A DNA stretch of 64,000 nt, taken from assembly GCA_001596155.1 (NCBI GenBank), contig CP014771.1, forward strand, positions 1,674,001-1,738,000. The letters run 5' to 3'. This DNA is from Hymenobacter psoromatis (GTDB lineage: Bacteria; Bacteroidota; Bacteroidia; Cytophagales; Hymenobacteraceae). Shown here in pieces: positions 53,460-63,790 of the stretch; the first letter of the stretch is position 1, and each line of letters begins with the position of its first letter. Under the pieces are notes generated by a model, which was not told the origin of the DNA, ran no database searches, and was given only the letters and a program-made list of their open reading frames with translations. A program made the position numbers and the translations under genes.

Positions 53460-53523
53460 TGAGCTTCAAATGAAGCGGCTATATGCGTTGAACTATCTTG
53501 GTGGGCCGCGCGTCGGGGAGCCT

Positions 53524-54384
53524 ATGCGCAAGACCACTCCGCTGGTGCTGGCTGCCTTGCTCGCAGGCCGCCTCACTCCCGCCCTGGCCCAAAACACGCC
53601 GGATGAAAGCAATGAAAACGCGGAAACGCCTTTCGTGCGGCACATTCGGCCCGACCGCCCCGGCCAGACCATCACGGCCGGCGTGCTGCGGCCGGGGGAG
53701 TTTCAACTCGAAACCGGCTGGCAGCACTTCGCGCCCAACGGGGGGGTAGGGAGCAACAGCCAGGCTACTACGCTCCGCATTGGCTTCTTCAACAGCCTGG
53801 AGCTGCGCATTACGCAGCCCTACGTGTTCGGCACGCCCGGCACCCCGGCGGTGGGCGAAGGCAGTGCCCCGCGCCGCGACTCCGTAGGCTGGGCACCGCT
53901 CACCATCGGCACCAAGCTGATGCTGACGCCCGACCGCGCCAGCCGTTTCCAAGTGGCGCTGCTGGTGGAAGCCGCACTGCCCCACACCGGCCAGAATGGC
54001 CTGCGCCGCGGCACCTGGGCCCCCGCCGGACGCCTGCTCGTGAGCCAGCAGCTGGGCCGCCGCGCCGCCCTCGAAGGCAACTTCGGCTTCGTGCAGAGCG
54101 GCATAACGCTGACCGATATCTTCAACGGGCAGATTGGCGGGCAGTATATAGGCTCGCTGGCCCTCACGGCACCCATCACCGACCGGGCCGGCTATTTCGT
54201 GGAAGGCTACGGCCGCGGCCGCGACAACCTGACGACCGGCGCCAACGCCGGCCTCTACTACCGCCCCTGGACCGGCCTGCGCTTCGATGCCACGGTGGGC
54301 CGCATTCTGAGCGGCGTGAGCGCCGGCGCTACCACCGTGGGGGTGGGCCTCGGCTTTCGGCTGGGCGGCAACGGCGGCAATTAA
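53524..54384 (+). CDS. Outer-membrane beta-barrel protein (transporter-like)
   Basis: 286 residues from ATG 53524, which starts the signal peptide MRKTTPLVLAALLAGRLTPALA; the frame is open from 53422 across the hairpin but without signal. The mature part has the start RPDRPGQTITAGVLRPGEFQ and repeated amphipathic strands (TTLRIGFFNSLELRITQPYV, ALEGNFGFVQSGITL). This resembles the phenol MetA-pathway/PF13557 type of barrel, annotated simply as transporter. Substrate unknown. It may share the transcript with the M1 gene if the hairpin is leaky. Confidence 0.75.
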   Translation: MRKTTPLVLAALLAGRLTPALAQNTPDESNENAETPFVRHIRPDRPGQTITAGVLRPGEFQLETGWQHFAPNGGVGSNSQATTLRIGFFNSLELRITQPYVFGTPGTPAVGEGSAPRRDSVGWAPLTIGTKLMLTPDRASRFQVALLVEAALPHTGQNGLRRGTWAPAGRLLVSQQLGRRAALEGNFGFVQSGITLTDIFNGQIGGQYIGSLALTAPITDRAGYFVEGYGRGRDNLTTGANAGLYYRPWTGLRFDATVGRILSGVSAGATTVGVGLGFRLGGNGGN

Positions 54385-54546
54385 TTATTCACTGCCGCCT
54401 CATTATTACGCAGGATGTAGTGCAGTGATAGTCATTGCTTTACTATTGTTTCGACGAAAAGAGTCTCAGTCCTGATAGGGCTTTCCACTACTCAGAGCCG
54501 ACTCGTGACGTATAGTTGCGGGCCAGCTTTTTTTCTGGCTTGTTAC

Positions 54547-55020
54547 ATGCATCGCTCCACCTTTTTTCTGTCCTGCCTACTATTAGCCGGCAGCGCCTGC
54601 CAGCGCCCGACTGACCGCGGCACTACGGGCCCGCCCGTTACGAATATCACCCCCGATGCGTCGCTGCGCGATACGCGCTGGGTATTGCGCCAGCTTTCCA
54701 GCCAGCCCCTGCGCGAAACCTTTCCCGAGGGCCAGGAACCGTTCCTCTTTATCAGCGCGGCCGGCACGGCCGAGGGGCTCGGCGGCTGCAACCGTTTCCG
54801 GGGCGGCCTCAAGCCGGTCGAGAACGATGGCGAGCTGCAATTTGCCCCCCTGCTGAGCACCCGCATGGCCTGCCCTTCGCTCGATACCGAGCAGCGCTTT
54901 ACCCAGGCGCTCGAAGCCACCCGCGCCTACCGCATCGCGGGCAATACGCTGATGCTCTACGGCAACTCGGCGCGCACCGGCGAACCGCTGGCCCAGCTAG
55001 AGGCCGTGCATTTGCGCTAG
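54547..55020 (+). CDS. META domain lipoprotein (HslJ-like)
   Basis: 157 residues from ATG 54547, the start of a lipoprotein signal MHRSTFFLSCLLLAGSAC. The META domain shows the pattern DTRWVLRQLSSQPL, GLGGCNRFRGGL and LLSTRMACPSLDTEQRFTQAL, including the conserved GGCN and MAC segments. HslJ is an envelope stress protein in E. coli linked to novobiocin resistance. It stands alone and converges on the M28 gene (6 bp between stops). Confidence 0.88.
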   Translation: MHRSTFFLSCLLLAGSACQRPTDRGTTGPPVTNITPDASLRDTRWVLRQLSSQPLRETFPEGQEPFLFISAAGTAEGLGGCNRFRGGLKPVENDGELQFAPLLSTRMACPSLDTEQRFTQALEATRAYRIAGNTLMLYGNSARTGEPLAQLEAVHLR

Positions 55021-55026
55021 TTTAGG

Positions 55027-56343
55027 CTACTTTTCGGGTGCCACGCGGGTCGGCGTTTGCTGGCCCGACACGATGCCTTTGGCGCTCTGCGCGATGGCTT
55101 GGATGACGGCCGTCATGTTCTTGATATCCAGGCTACTCACCTCGTCTCCCACGCTGTGGTAGAGCTTGTCGGTCGGAATCTGGTCGGTGCTGATGGTGTG
55201 GGCCGGCACGCCCAGGCGCGCCAGCGTGGCGTTGTCGGAGCGGTAAAACAGGTTTTGCTCGGGGTAGGGGTCGGGCTCAAACCTGAACTGCGTGCCTTGC
55301 AGATTGGCTTGCAGCAGCTGGCCAAAATCCGACTTGTCATAGCCGGTGATGAACGCCGTGTTGGGCCCAAACCTGGCCGGCTTGCCAATCATCTCGATGT
55401 TGAACATGGCCGTCAGGTGCTGCGGGTCGAGCTGCTTGGAGAAATAGCGCGCCCCGAAGCCCCCGATTTCCTCGGCCGTGAAGGCCACGAAAATCAGTGA
55501 GCGGGCATTCTTTTTCTGCTTCTTAAAATATTGCGCCAGCGCCACTACGGCCGTGGTGCCGCTGGCGTCGTCGTCGGCCCCGTTGGCAATCGAGTCGCCC
55601 GCTACTGGCTTGAGAATACCCAGGTGGTCGTAGTGGCCCGAAAAGATGACTTGCTCGGCGGCGTGGGCCGGGTCGCGCCCCGGCAGGTAGCCCACTACAT
55701 TGCGCAGCGTCAGCGTTTTAGTGGTAGTCGTGGCCGCTACGCGGAACGTGAGGGGGGTAGGCGCGGCACTCGCCAGCAGCCACACGCTCGAAAAGGCATT
55801 GCCCGCCGGCTCGGCCCGCAGCTGCGGCTTGCTAGCTTGCGTTACCAGCGACTTGAACTCGGCCGCCCGCGCGGGGTCGAAAATGACTAGCAGGTTTTTT
55901 TCGGGCCGGAATAGCTCCCGAAAGTGTGGCTGCAGCTTATCGTCCGGGCCAAGAATCAGCACCTGCACCTCGTCGGCGTCGGTCCAGCTGAGCGCGGGCT
56001 GCGACGTGCGGGCAAATACGTGGTCGGCGGGCAGGGCTACCCCATTGAGCGTAGCCTGCGCGCTGGCCAGCATCGATTCATAGGCCGGAAACTCCTGCAT
56101 GAAGCCCGTGGCACCCGGCAGCGGCTGCAAGCCAATGCGCTTGAACTCAGCGGCCAGAAACTCAGCTGCTTTCAGGTTGCCGGGCTGGCCGGTGGCGCGG
56201 CCCTGCATGTTGTCGGCGGCCAGGGTCGTGAGCACCCGCTCGACAGTGCCCTTGGATATTTGCTGCGCGACGGCCGGCACACCAGCGCCAGCCAGCACGC
56301 CAACCAGCAGCAAGTTAATTATTGATTTACAAGTATTTAGCAT
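55027..56343 (-). CDS. M28 family zinc peptidase
   Basis: 438 residues with a signal peptide (INLLLVGVLAGAGVPAVAQ). The protease domain has the M28 zinc ligands: His-x-Asp in FSGHYDHLGI, Asp in NGADDDASGTTAV, the catalytic Glu pair in FTAEEIGGFG, MFNIEMIGK and the final His in LYHSVGDE. A PA-like inserted region lies at about 100-200. It is a secreted aminopeptidase or carboxypeptidase. A hypothetical secreted protein gene starts the unit 6 bp upstream, so the two form an operon. Confidence 0.92.
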   Translation of the reverse strand: MLNTCKSIINLLLVGVLAGAGVPAVAQQISKGTVERVLTTLAADNMQGRATGQPGNLKAAEFLAAEFKRIGLQPLPGATGFMQEFPAYESMLASAQATLNGVALPADHVFARTSQPALSWTDADEVQVLILGPDDKLQPHFRELFRPEKNLLVIFDPARAAEFKSLVTQASKPQLRAEPAGNAFSSVWLLASAAPTPLTFRVAATTTTKTLTLRNVVGYLPGRDPAHAAEQVIFSGHYDHLGILKPVAGDSIANGADDDASGTTAVVALAQYFKKQKKNARSLIFVAFTAEEIGGFGARYFSKQLDPQHLTAMFNIEMIGKPARFGPNTAFITGYDKSDFGQLLQANLQGTQFRFEPDPYPEQNLFYRSDNATLARLGVPAHTISTDQIPTDKLYHSVGDEVSSLDIKNMTAVIQAIAQSAKGIVSGQQTPTRVAPEK

Positions 56344-56349
56344 AGAATC

Positions 56350-57081
56350 TTACTTTCCTGAGACAGTTAGCGAAGGGTCAACAACTGCCAGCGCCGCCGC
56401 AAAGTCAGCTTCCGAGCTGAGGCTGCCCTTGCGCGCTTTAAGCGCCGCCAGGGCCGCTGGCTGGCCGGCCAGGGCCTGCTCCAGGCTGGCGCGCTTCAGC
56501 CTGAGCGGGGTAAAGTGGCCATCGGCGGGCCAGCGCAGGTAGTAATGCGTCTGCTCTTCCAGCACGCTCATCGTATTATTCGACGCGTAGGAGCCATTGT
56601 CAACTGACTTCTTGGTAACCTCCTTATGCACGAATTTCAGCAGCTGGGCGCGCGGGCCATCAAAAAGCACCTCGCCGCAGCTGCCCCCTTCGGTGGGTAA
56701 AGCCGCCGAGGAAAAGCACAGGAAGCGGCGCGCCGGACCACTACCCGTCAGGCTGAATTCGCGCACCTGGGCCAGGGGCACCACCACCGAATCGCCCTTG
56801 GCCCGGCGCACCCGCAGCTCCTGCCGGTACACGTCATACTTCAGCGGCATCGCAATGGGCTGCGTGGAAGCACTGAGCAGAATCGTAGCCGGCGACCAGG
56901 AAGTCAGCAAAAACGGGCTGCCTTGCAGCGTATTTGCCTCGGCGGGCGGCATAGCGTAGCCATTGTTAAAATTGCTCCCTTTATCGCGGGCCAGCTCCGA
57001 GCTCTGCGCGGCGGCCAGCAGCGGCAGCCCGCACCCCAGGGCCAGGGCCGCGCCCCTCAAAAACGTGTTTACCGTAGTCAT
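56350..57081 (-). CDS. Secreted protein of unknown function
   Basis: 243 residues. Signal peptide MTTVNTFLRGAALALGCGLPLLAAAQ. The middle (PLKYDVYRQELRVRRAKGDS, VVPLAQVREFSLTG, FVHKEVTKKSVDNGSYASNN) has the look of a beta-sheet domain common in Cytophagales secreted proteins; I do not know a family name. It precedes the M28 gene by 6 bp on the same strand and is 45 bp downstream of the pyc stop. Confidence 0.75.
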   Translation of the reverse strand: MTTVNTFLRGAALALGCGLPLLAAAQSSELARDKGSNFNNGYAMPPAEANTLQGSPFLLTSWSPATILLSASTQPIAMPLKYDVYRQELRVRRAKGDSVVVPLAQVREFSLTGSGPARRFLCFSSAALPTEGGSCGEVLFDGPRAQLLKFVHKEVTKKSVDNGSYASNNTMSVLEEQTHYYLRWPADGHFTPLRLKRASLEQALAGQPAALAALKARKGSLSSEADFAAALAVVDPSLTVSGK

Positions 57082-57126
57082 AAATGCAAGTATAAGCCTT
57101 GGCTTACGATTGGCTGCCCGCCGCCC

Positions 57127-60100
57127 CTACGCCACCGTCAGCACCAGGTCGTCGGCCTGCACGCGGGCGCCCTCGCCCAGCGCCAGGGTGCCCACCGTCA
57201 GGTCTTCGGGCGCGGTGATGGTGGTTTCCATTTTCATGGCTTCAATGACGAACAGCGGCGTGTTTTTGGCCACCTGCTGGCCGGCCGCCACCAGCACCTT
57301 GCTCAGCATGCCTTGCAGGGGCGCGCCAATCTGCTTGGAGTTGGCGCGGTCGGCTTTTTGGTTGTGCACGGTCTTGACTTCCACGTGCCGGTCGCGCACT
57401 TCGAGGTTGCGGGTCTGGCCATTGAGGGCAAAGAATACCGTGCGCATTCCTTCGTCATTGACCGGGCCGATGGACTGCAGGCGGATGATAATCGTCTTGC
57501 CCCGCGCAATGGTAATGATGGTTTCCTCGCCTTCTTTGAGGCCAAAGAAAAAGACGGGGGTAGGGACCCGGCTCACGTCGCCGTAGCTCAGCCGAAACTT
57601 CCAGTAATCAGCAAATACCTTGGGATAGAGCAGACTAGAGAGCAAATCGGTGAACTGCGCGTACGGGTGCTCCTTCTCAAAGGTGGCCCATTCCTGGTCA
57701 AAATCAATGGGCGTCAGGTGCTCATTAGGCCGGTCGGTGAAGGCCGGCTCGCCCTTGAGCACCACGCGCTGCATATCGGCGGGCCAGCCGCCCAGCGGCT
57801 GGCCAATGTCGCCGCGCAGCAGCTCGCGCACCGACTCCGGAAAGCTCAGACCCTCGCCCCGGCTAATGACCCCCTCGGGCGTCAACTTATTGGAAACCAT
57901 GAACAAAGCCAGGTCGCCCACGACTTTCGACGACGGCGTGACCTTCGGAATGTCGCCCAGCAGCTGGTTGGCGTCGGCGAAGCGCTGCTTCACTTCCTCA
58001 AACTTATCGAGCAGGCCCAGCGCCGCCGCCTGGGGCCGCAGGTTGGAATATTGCCCGCCCGGAATCTCGTGCTCAAACACCTCGGCAGTGCCCGCCAGCA
58101 GGCCCGACTCGAAGGGGTAATACTGCTCACGCAGGGCCTCCCAGTAATCACTAAACCCGTTGAGGCTGTGCTGATTGAACTCGCGGTGGCGGGGCGTGTG
58201 GCGCAGCATTTCGACCAGCGAGTTGAAGTTGGGCTGCGAGGTGAGGCCCGAGAGGCCGCCCAGCGCCACGTCAATCACGTTCACGCCCGCCTCCACGGCC
58301 TTGAGATAAGTGGCGGCTTGCAGGCTGCTCGTGTCGTGCGTGTGCAGGTGAATGGGAATCTGCACCGTTTCGCGCAGCGCCGTTATCAGCTCCTGGGCCG
58401 CGTAGGGCTTCAATAAGCCCGCCATGTCCTTGATGCAGAGGATATGGGAGCCGGCATCCTCCAACTGCTTGGCCAGCGTGAGGTAGTAATTAAGATTGTA
58501 TTTGGGCCGGCTGGGGTCCATAATATCGCCGGTGTAGCAGATGCTGCCCTCGGCCAGGCCGGTGGTCTGCTTGCGCACGAAGTTGATGCACGGCTCCATG
58601 CCCTTCATCCAGTTCAGGGAGTCGAAAATGCGGAACACGTCGATGCCCTTGTCACCGGCCTCGGCCACGAAGCGCTCGGTCAGGTTGTCGGGATAGGCCT
58701 TGTAGCCCACGCCGTTAGCCCCGCGAATCAGCATTTGCAGCAGAATATTCGGCACCGCCTCGCGTAGCCGAGTCAGGCGCGCCCAGGGGTCTTCGTGCAA
58801 AAAGCGCAGCGCCACGTCAAACGTGGCCCCGCCCCACACTTCCATCGAAAACGTTTGGGGGTGCTGGTGGGCGTAGCGGTCGGCCACCTTCAGCATGTCG
58901 ATGGTGCGCATGCGGGTGGCCAGCAGGCTTTGGTGAGCGTCGCGCAGCGTGGTGTCGGTGTAGTGAATGAGCGGCTCGGCGCGCAGCCACTGGCTGAATT
59001 TTTCGGGTCCTAATTCCTGGAGTTTCTGCTTGGTGCCGGCGGGGGGGGGTAGGGAGCAGTCGGCGGCGGGCAGCGGGGCGGGGCGCACCTGGCGGCGCTC
59101 GTCCACGCGGCCTTCCACGTCGGGATTGCCATTAATTACCACCTCGCCGATGTAGTGCAGCAGGCGCGTGGCCCGGTCGAGCCGGGTCTTAAACTTCAGC
59201 AAGTCAGGATTATCCTTGATGAAGTCAACCGTGGCGTGCCCGGCCTGAAACTCGGGGTCGCGCACGATATTCTGCAAGAACTGCATATTCGTCTTCACCC
59301 CCCGCACCCGAAACTCGTCCAGCGTGCGCAGCATTTTCTGGGCCGCGCTGGCCAGGGTGGGCGCGTGGGTCGAAACCTTCACCAGCAGCGAATCGAAAAA
59401 CGGCGAAATTACCGCACCCTGATACACCGAGCCCTGGTCGAGCCGGATGCCGAAGCCGCCCGCCGAGCGGTAGGCCACGATGGTGCCGTAGTCGGGCTTG
59501 AAGTCGTTGGTGGCGTCTTCCGTCGTGATGCGGCACTGCACGGCCACGCCCATGCGCGGCACCGTCACATCGGGACCCAACCCGATTTCGGGCGATTCGA
59601 GGGGGTAGCCCGAGGCAATATAAATCTGGGTTTTTACGATGTCCACGCCCGTTATCATCTCGGTCACGGTGTGCTCGACCTGAATGCGCGGATTTACCTC
59701 AATAAAATAAATGCGGTCCAGCTCCGGGTTCACCAGGAACTCCACCGTGCCCACGTTATCGTAGCCCACGGCCCGCCCGATTTTCAACGCGTATTCATAC
59801 AGCCGATTACGCAGCGAATCCGTCAAATCGACGGCCGGCGCGACTTCCACCACCTTCTGGAAGCGGCGCTGCACCGAGCAGTCACGCTCGTAGAGGTGCG
59901 TGAGGTGCCCGTGCTGGTCGCCCACCAGCTGCACCTCAATGTGCTTGGGATGCTCCACGAATTTCTCTAGAAAAACCGTGTCGTCACCAAAGGCATTCAG
60001 CGCCTCGTTGCGCGCCTCAAAAAAGCCTTTGCGCAGCTGCTCATCGTCGCGCAGCACGCGCATGCCCCTACCCCCCCCGCCCGAAGCGGCCTTGAGCATA

Positions 60101-60570
60101 AGGGGATAGCCAATGCGGTGCGCCTCGGTCAGGGCCACTTCCACGTCCACCAAATCGGCCTCGCTGCTCTCAATCAGCGGCACTTCGCACTGCAGGGCCA
60201 CCGCTTTGGCGGCCACTTTGTCGCCGAGCGCTTCCATCACCTCGGGGCGCGGCCCCACGAAGACGATGCCTTCCTCGCGGCAGCGCCGGGCCAGGGCCGC
60301 ATTCTCGCTCAGAAAGCCGTAGCCGGGGTGAATGGCCTGCGCGCCGTTGTCCTTCGCCACCGCGATAATCGCCTCAATAGCAAGGTAGGGGCGCAGCGGC
60401 TCGTCGTCGCCGCCAATCTGATACGCCTCATCGGCCTTGTAGCGATGCAGCGAATTCCGGTCTTCGTAGGTGTAAATACCCACCGTGGAAATGCCCAGCT
60501 CGGTAGCGGCGCGGAATACGCGGATGGCTATTTCGCCCCGATTGGCGACGAGCAGCTTCGTGATTTTCAT
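57127..60570 (-). CDS. pyc: Pyruvate carboxylase
   Basis: 1147 residues, the normal length of the single-chain enzyme. Biotin carboxylase domain ~1-460 (KLLVANRGEIAIRVFRA, HPGYGFLSENA, KAASGGGGRGMRV). Carboxyl-transferase domain ~530-830 (DTTLRDAHQSLLATRMRT, metal-binding HLHTHDTSS). C-terminal biotinyl domain with Lys1113 in EAMKMETT. It carboxylates pyruvate to oxaloacetate with ATP and bicarbonate, refilling the citric acid cycle. A GGGGGGGGGTAGGG motif interrupts the linker near residue 508. Confidence 0.97.
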   Translation of the reverse strand: MKITKLLVANRGEIAIRVFRAATELGISTVGIYTYEDRNSLHRYKADEAYQIGGDDEPLRPYLAIEAIIAVAKDNGAQAIHPGYGFLSENAALARRCREEGIVFVGPRPEVMEALGDKVAAKAVALQCEVPLIESSEADLVDVEVALTEAHRIGYPLMLKAASGGGGRGMRVLRDDEQLRKGFFEARNEALNAFGDDTVFLEKFVEHPKHIEVQLVGDQHGHLTHLYERDCSVQRRFQKVVEVAPAVDLTDSLRNRLYEYALKIGRAVGYDNVGTVEFLVNPELDRIYFIEVNPRIQVEHTVTEMITGVDIVKTQIYIASGYPLESPEIGLGPDVTVPRMGVAVQCRITTEDATNDFKPDYGTIVAYRSAGGFGIRLDQGSVYQGAVISPFFDSLLVKVSTHAPTLASAAQKMLRTLDEFRVRGVKTNMQFLQNIVRDPEFQAGHATVDFIKDNPDLLKFKTRLDRATRLLHYIGEVVINGNPDVEGRVDERRQVRPAPLPAADCSLPPPAGTKQKLQELGPEKFSQWLRAEPLIHYTDTTLRDAHQSLLATRMRTIDMLKVADRYAHQHPQTFSMEVWGGATFDVALRFLHEDPWARLTRLREAVPNILLQMLIRGANGVGYKAYPDNLTERFVAEAGDKGIDVFRIFDSLNWMKGMEPCINFVRKQTTGLAEGSICYTGDIMDPSRPKYNLNYYLTLAKQLEDAGSHILCIKDMAGLLKPYAAQELITALRETVQIPIHLHTHDTSSLQAATYLKAVEAGVNVIDVALGGLSGLTSQPNFNSLVEMLRHTPRHREFNQHSLNGFSDYWEALREQYYPFESGLLAGTAEVFEHEIPGGQYSNLRPQAAALGLLDKFEEVKQRFADANQLLGDIPKVTPSSKVVGDLALFMVSNKLTPEGVISRGEGLSFPESVRELLRGDIGQPLGGWPADMQRVVLKGEPAFTDRPNEHLTPIDFDQEWATFEKEHPYAQFTDLLSSLLYPKVFADYWKFRLSYGDVSRVPTPVFFFGLKEGEETIITIARGKTIIIRLQSIGPVNDEGMRTVFFALNGQTRNLEVRDRHVEVKTVHNQKADRANSKQIGAPLQGMLSKVLVAAGQQVAKNTPLFVIEAMKMETTITAPEDLTVGTLALGEGARVQADDLVLTVA

Positions 60571-60980
60571 ACGGGTTTTAGCAGAAAGAACGGCAGTTTG
60601 GCGGCTAAGCTACGCCGGGGGCTGGCTAAGTTGTTCCGGTTGATTACTAACGAGCATCTGGCCGGCAAGCCCGGCACGCTTACCAAAAAAATATTTATAA
60701 GTAGTTGATGCTACACAAGCAAACTCAGCTTGCCAGAGATAACAGAATTTTGCTGATTTCTGGTTGATTAGCAATAAAAAACAAGAAGCTATTAAGCAGA
60801 ATTCAATAACATAAGCATCAGCAGGACTGCGTAACAGCAGCAAGCAACTTTTCAGAACTTATACTTCATAATTTGTTCATTTATACTATCTTCGGCCGGC
60901 GGTCGGCTCGCTCTTAGTGGCCTTCTTTACCGGTTCCTGAAAACCGCTCTTTTATTTTTTCACTTTTATCCCTTCTCCAC
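60571..60980. other. Divergent intergenic region pyc / lipoprotein pseudogene
   Basis: 410 bp, A/T-richer than average, with no ORF of note and no strong palindrome. A TATCTTCG near 60887, one base off TAnnTTTG, might be the -7 element for the following gene, but no matching upstream element was found. Confidence 0.5.
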
Positions 60981-62988
60981 ATGCAAAGCAGTACTACCTT
61001 TTCGCCCAATCGGGTATTCCCGACCAGGCTCCTAACCGCCCTGGCAGCCATTTTTCTGCTGATGAGTAGCTGCCAGAAGCGCAGCCCCGAGCCAGCTAGC
61101 CCAAGCGCCACCAGCGCGGCCGCCGACCAGCAAGGCACCGGCAGCAACCCTTTTGCGGTAGCCACCATGCGGCAAGCTTAAGCCAACCTGATGCTGGATA
61201 CGCCATCGGACGACATCCCGGTGCAGGCTACTCATCTATATGTGCGCTTCAAACCCGTCAATATCAACCAGCTAGCCGACCTCGACAGCCTGGGCTACCG
61301 GCTTTCCTGGGTGCCGATGGATGAGTCGGTGGCGGCCACGACGGTCGTGAACCGCGACACCGACGAAATACCCTGGATTTACACCGTCGTGCCGGTGGGC
61401 ACGGTGCTCCCGGTGGCCATTCCGCACGAGCAGCTTCAGGAGCTGTTCCTGTTTACGACCGAAGACGGCGACGCGCAGGATGCCGACCCGTGGGAGCCGG
61501 CTCCTACGCCCCCACCTTCGCCTTCACCCTGCGGCCCGCGGTGGGACTCTCCGTGCCAATGCTACACCGATGTGTGGTGCCAGCCGATTATTCTGAATAA
61601 TAGCCTGGCCAGCAGCCAGGACCAGCACAAGCCCGCTAAGCCCGGCAAGCAGGCCGAGGCAACCAAAAAGCTGAAGAAAGCCAAGGTTTCGCCGCACGCC
61701 CTTTATAACGAAGCTATGCGCCTGAGCGGGCACCCCAAGGAAATGGTGGCGGCCCCGGCAGGCAGCGCCGCACAGCTGAGCTTGTTTGGCTGGGGCGGCA
61801 CGCGCTACCACCCACACGGCCGGCTCACGGTGCAGGATACCGACCTGGGGGCGCTCCCGCTGCGCGGCGTCAAGGTGAAGTCGCGGCGCTGGTTCAACTT
61901 TGATGATACCTACACCGACGACCAGGGCAATTTTTCCATCAGCTCGGGCTATTTGAGCCAGGTTAACATCAGCATCGAATTTAGGAGCAACCTGGCCACT
62001 ACCCGCGGCCTCATCAGCGGGCTGCGCTTCTGGGAGGCCGTGCTGCCCATTGAGGCCGGCCTGGGCAACTACCAGAAAGGCGACATGGAAAACATTGCCT
62101 ACACTATCACGCACCAAGGCGGGCCGAATAACTGGCAAAGCAAAGGCGCCTCGACCTGGGCCGCGGCCACGCTTTTCAATAACCTGGCTGATACCCGTAA
62201 CTATGCCCTGGCGCGCGGCCTGCCCGGCCCCGCGCGGGGTATCAACGTGTGGCTGTTTCCCACCATTACCGAAAAAGGCAACCGCGCCGGCTCCACGCCC
62301 ATGCTGCGCACCATCGCCAGTACGTCGCTTGCTTCCCGAGCCATTGACTTTTTGCTCTTAGCCACCGGCCGGGCCGACGTAGCGCTGGTGAAACAGGTGA
62401 TGCAGCGTCAACTGCCAGACATGACCATCTTCTACGCGAATAAAACCAGCGGCCTCTACAATTCACCTGGCCTTAACGCGCTGCTGTTCCATGAGTTAGG
62501 CCACACGCAGCACTACCAGCAGGTGGGCAATAATTTCTGGACGGCCTATATAGGTTATATCGTGCTGCATAATGGCTACGGCGAAAAGTCTACCTCGGGC
62601 TCGGGACGTATCGCTGTCAGTGAGGGGTGGGGAGAGTACACTGAGCGACTTTTCACAGACTCTAGGTACCGAGGAACTAGTTACGCATTTCGGGCAAAAT
62701 ATGCCTTAGATGAGTTAGAAAATCAAGTTCCGAGTGATATTGATTACGACGGTGTTAATGATGGGTGGTTCGTCCAAGGCATGTATATATGATATGACGG
62801 ATAACTCAGTTGAACCAATCGCCACGCACGTAACCGACAACGTAACTGCCTATTATCCCACGCTCATTTTCCGAGGCTTGCAGCCGGACGTGCTTACCGT
62901 GCGAGACTATCAAAAACGGGTCATCACCCAGAATAACAGGTTACAGGCACCGGAAATGGAGCAGCTCGTCACTACTTATCGCTGGTAG
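60981..62988 (+). pseudogene. Metalloprotease-like lipoprotein gene with in-frame stop and frameshift
   Basis: From ATG 60981 the frame encodes a lipoprotein signal (LLTALAAIFLLMSSC) and stops at TAA after MRQA (61179-61181). The same frame then continues ANLMLDTPSDDIP and runs for over 500 residues, with a carboxypeptidase-like beta domain (PLRGVKVKSRRWFNFDDTYT) and a zinc-protease motif HELGHTQHYQQ. In a TATATAT run near 62786-62790 the frame shifts by one base and continues YDMTDNSVEPIATHV to TAG 62988. A Tyr codon (TAC or TAT) in place of the stop and removal of one base would give one ~668-residue protein. The rest looks well conserved, so inactivation is recent. Confidence 0.8.
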
Positions 62989-62990
62989 AG

Positions 62991-63680
62991 ATGCTCACTA
63001 CTCGTCTTCTGGCAAGCCTGAGTCTACTCTTTTTGCTCAGCGGGTGCCATGACAAGGGACCTTACCCCGTGCTGGTGCGTGTCGGCTTTCTGCCTACCGT
63101 TACCATTACCCCAAGTGCTCGCACCCTGCACTTAGGCGATACACTCTGGCTTGAGGCTAATTTTTCCGACTCTTTGCTAGACTTAAACAGCGGGAACCGC
63201 TATCGGGTCCGGCCGCAGGACTTGCCATTGCATTCTGCCATTTTTTATGAAAAATTGTTAGGCATTGGCCAGCAATCAGCCGGTATTGCTAGCACGTTTC
63301 GTATTGTAGAACGGCTAGGAAAGGCATCGCTGCAAGGCACTTTTACTAGCAGCTTCGAACCGGTATATGATGGCCATTACTACCGCGCTAGAATCGGCCT
63401 GATTCCTACCAAAGCTTGCGTCACTTCTATTTCCATGATAATTACGCCTGCTAATGGAGATAAAGACCAGTTGCTACCCTTCATCCAGTTACCACCTGAT
63501 GCACAAGGTCGCGAACAGAAAGCGCAGCTTGATGATTCGTTCTACATAATCAACGCGGGGAAAGCCAATAACTTTGACTTGTACCAACAATATTTCAAAA
63601 GCTATTCGCTAGAGCCTGGAACTCCGCTTAAGCCAATTATTTTCGAGCAGCAAAGCACGTTCACCGTCGAGGTGAAATAG
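62991..63680 (+). CDS. Lipoprotein of unknown function
   Basis: 229 residues, starting 2 bp after the pseudogene's final stop, so the two were an operon. Lipoprotein signal MLTTRLLASLSLLFLLSGC. The mature part (TITPSARTLHLGDTLWLEANFSDSLL, then YDGHYYRARIGLIPTKACV) suggests an Ig-like beta-sandwich. No family recognised. It is probably a partner of the upstream protease-like protein. Confidence 0.75.
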   Translation: MLTTRLLASLSLLFLLSGCHDKGPYPVLVRVGFLPTVTITPSARTLHLGDTLWLEANFSDSLLDLNSGNRYRVRPQDLPLHSAIFYEKLLGIGQQSAGIASTFRIVERLGKASLQGTFTSSFEPVYDGHYYRARIGLIPTKACVTSISMIITPANGDKDQLLPFIQLPPDAQGREQKAQLDDSFYIINAGKANNFDLYQQYFKSYSLEPGTPLKPIIFEQQSTFTVEVK

Positions 63681-63701
63681 CTTAACTGCTTTCTCCACAC
63701 C

Positions 63702-63737
63702 AAAACAGGCGCTGTTCGGTTGAATAGCGCCTGTTTG
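63702..63737 (+). terminator. Rho-independent terminator
   Basis: AAAACAGGCGCT / AGCGCCTGTTT with an 11-nt loop and a T-run at the end, 21 bp after the lipoprotein stop. Confidence 0.85.
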
Positions 63738-63790
63738 CTGCTGGTGCCCGTTGTCCCCTCACCATTCAGGAAGGCTTCTTCCCTACCCTT

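Noticed and set aside
50866..53469. 867-residue open frame antisense to the M1 peptidase
   Set aside because: It mirrors the codon positions of a clear M1 gene, is rich in Gly/His/Val/Arg as expected for a GC-rich shadow frame, and has no domain.
56923..58416. 497-residue plus-strand frame over pyc
   Set aside because: Antisense to the conserved carboxyl-transferase region of pyruvate carboxylase; no independent features.
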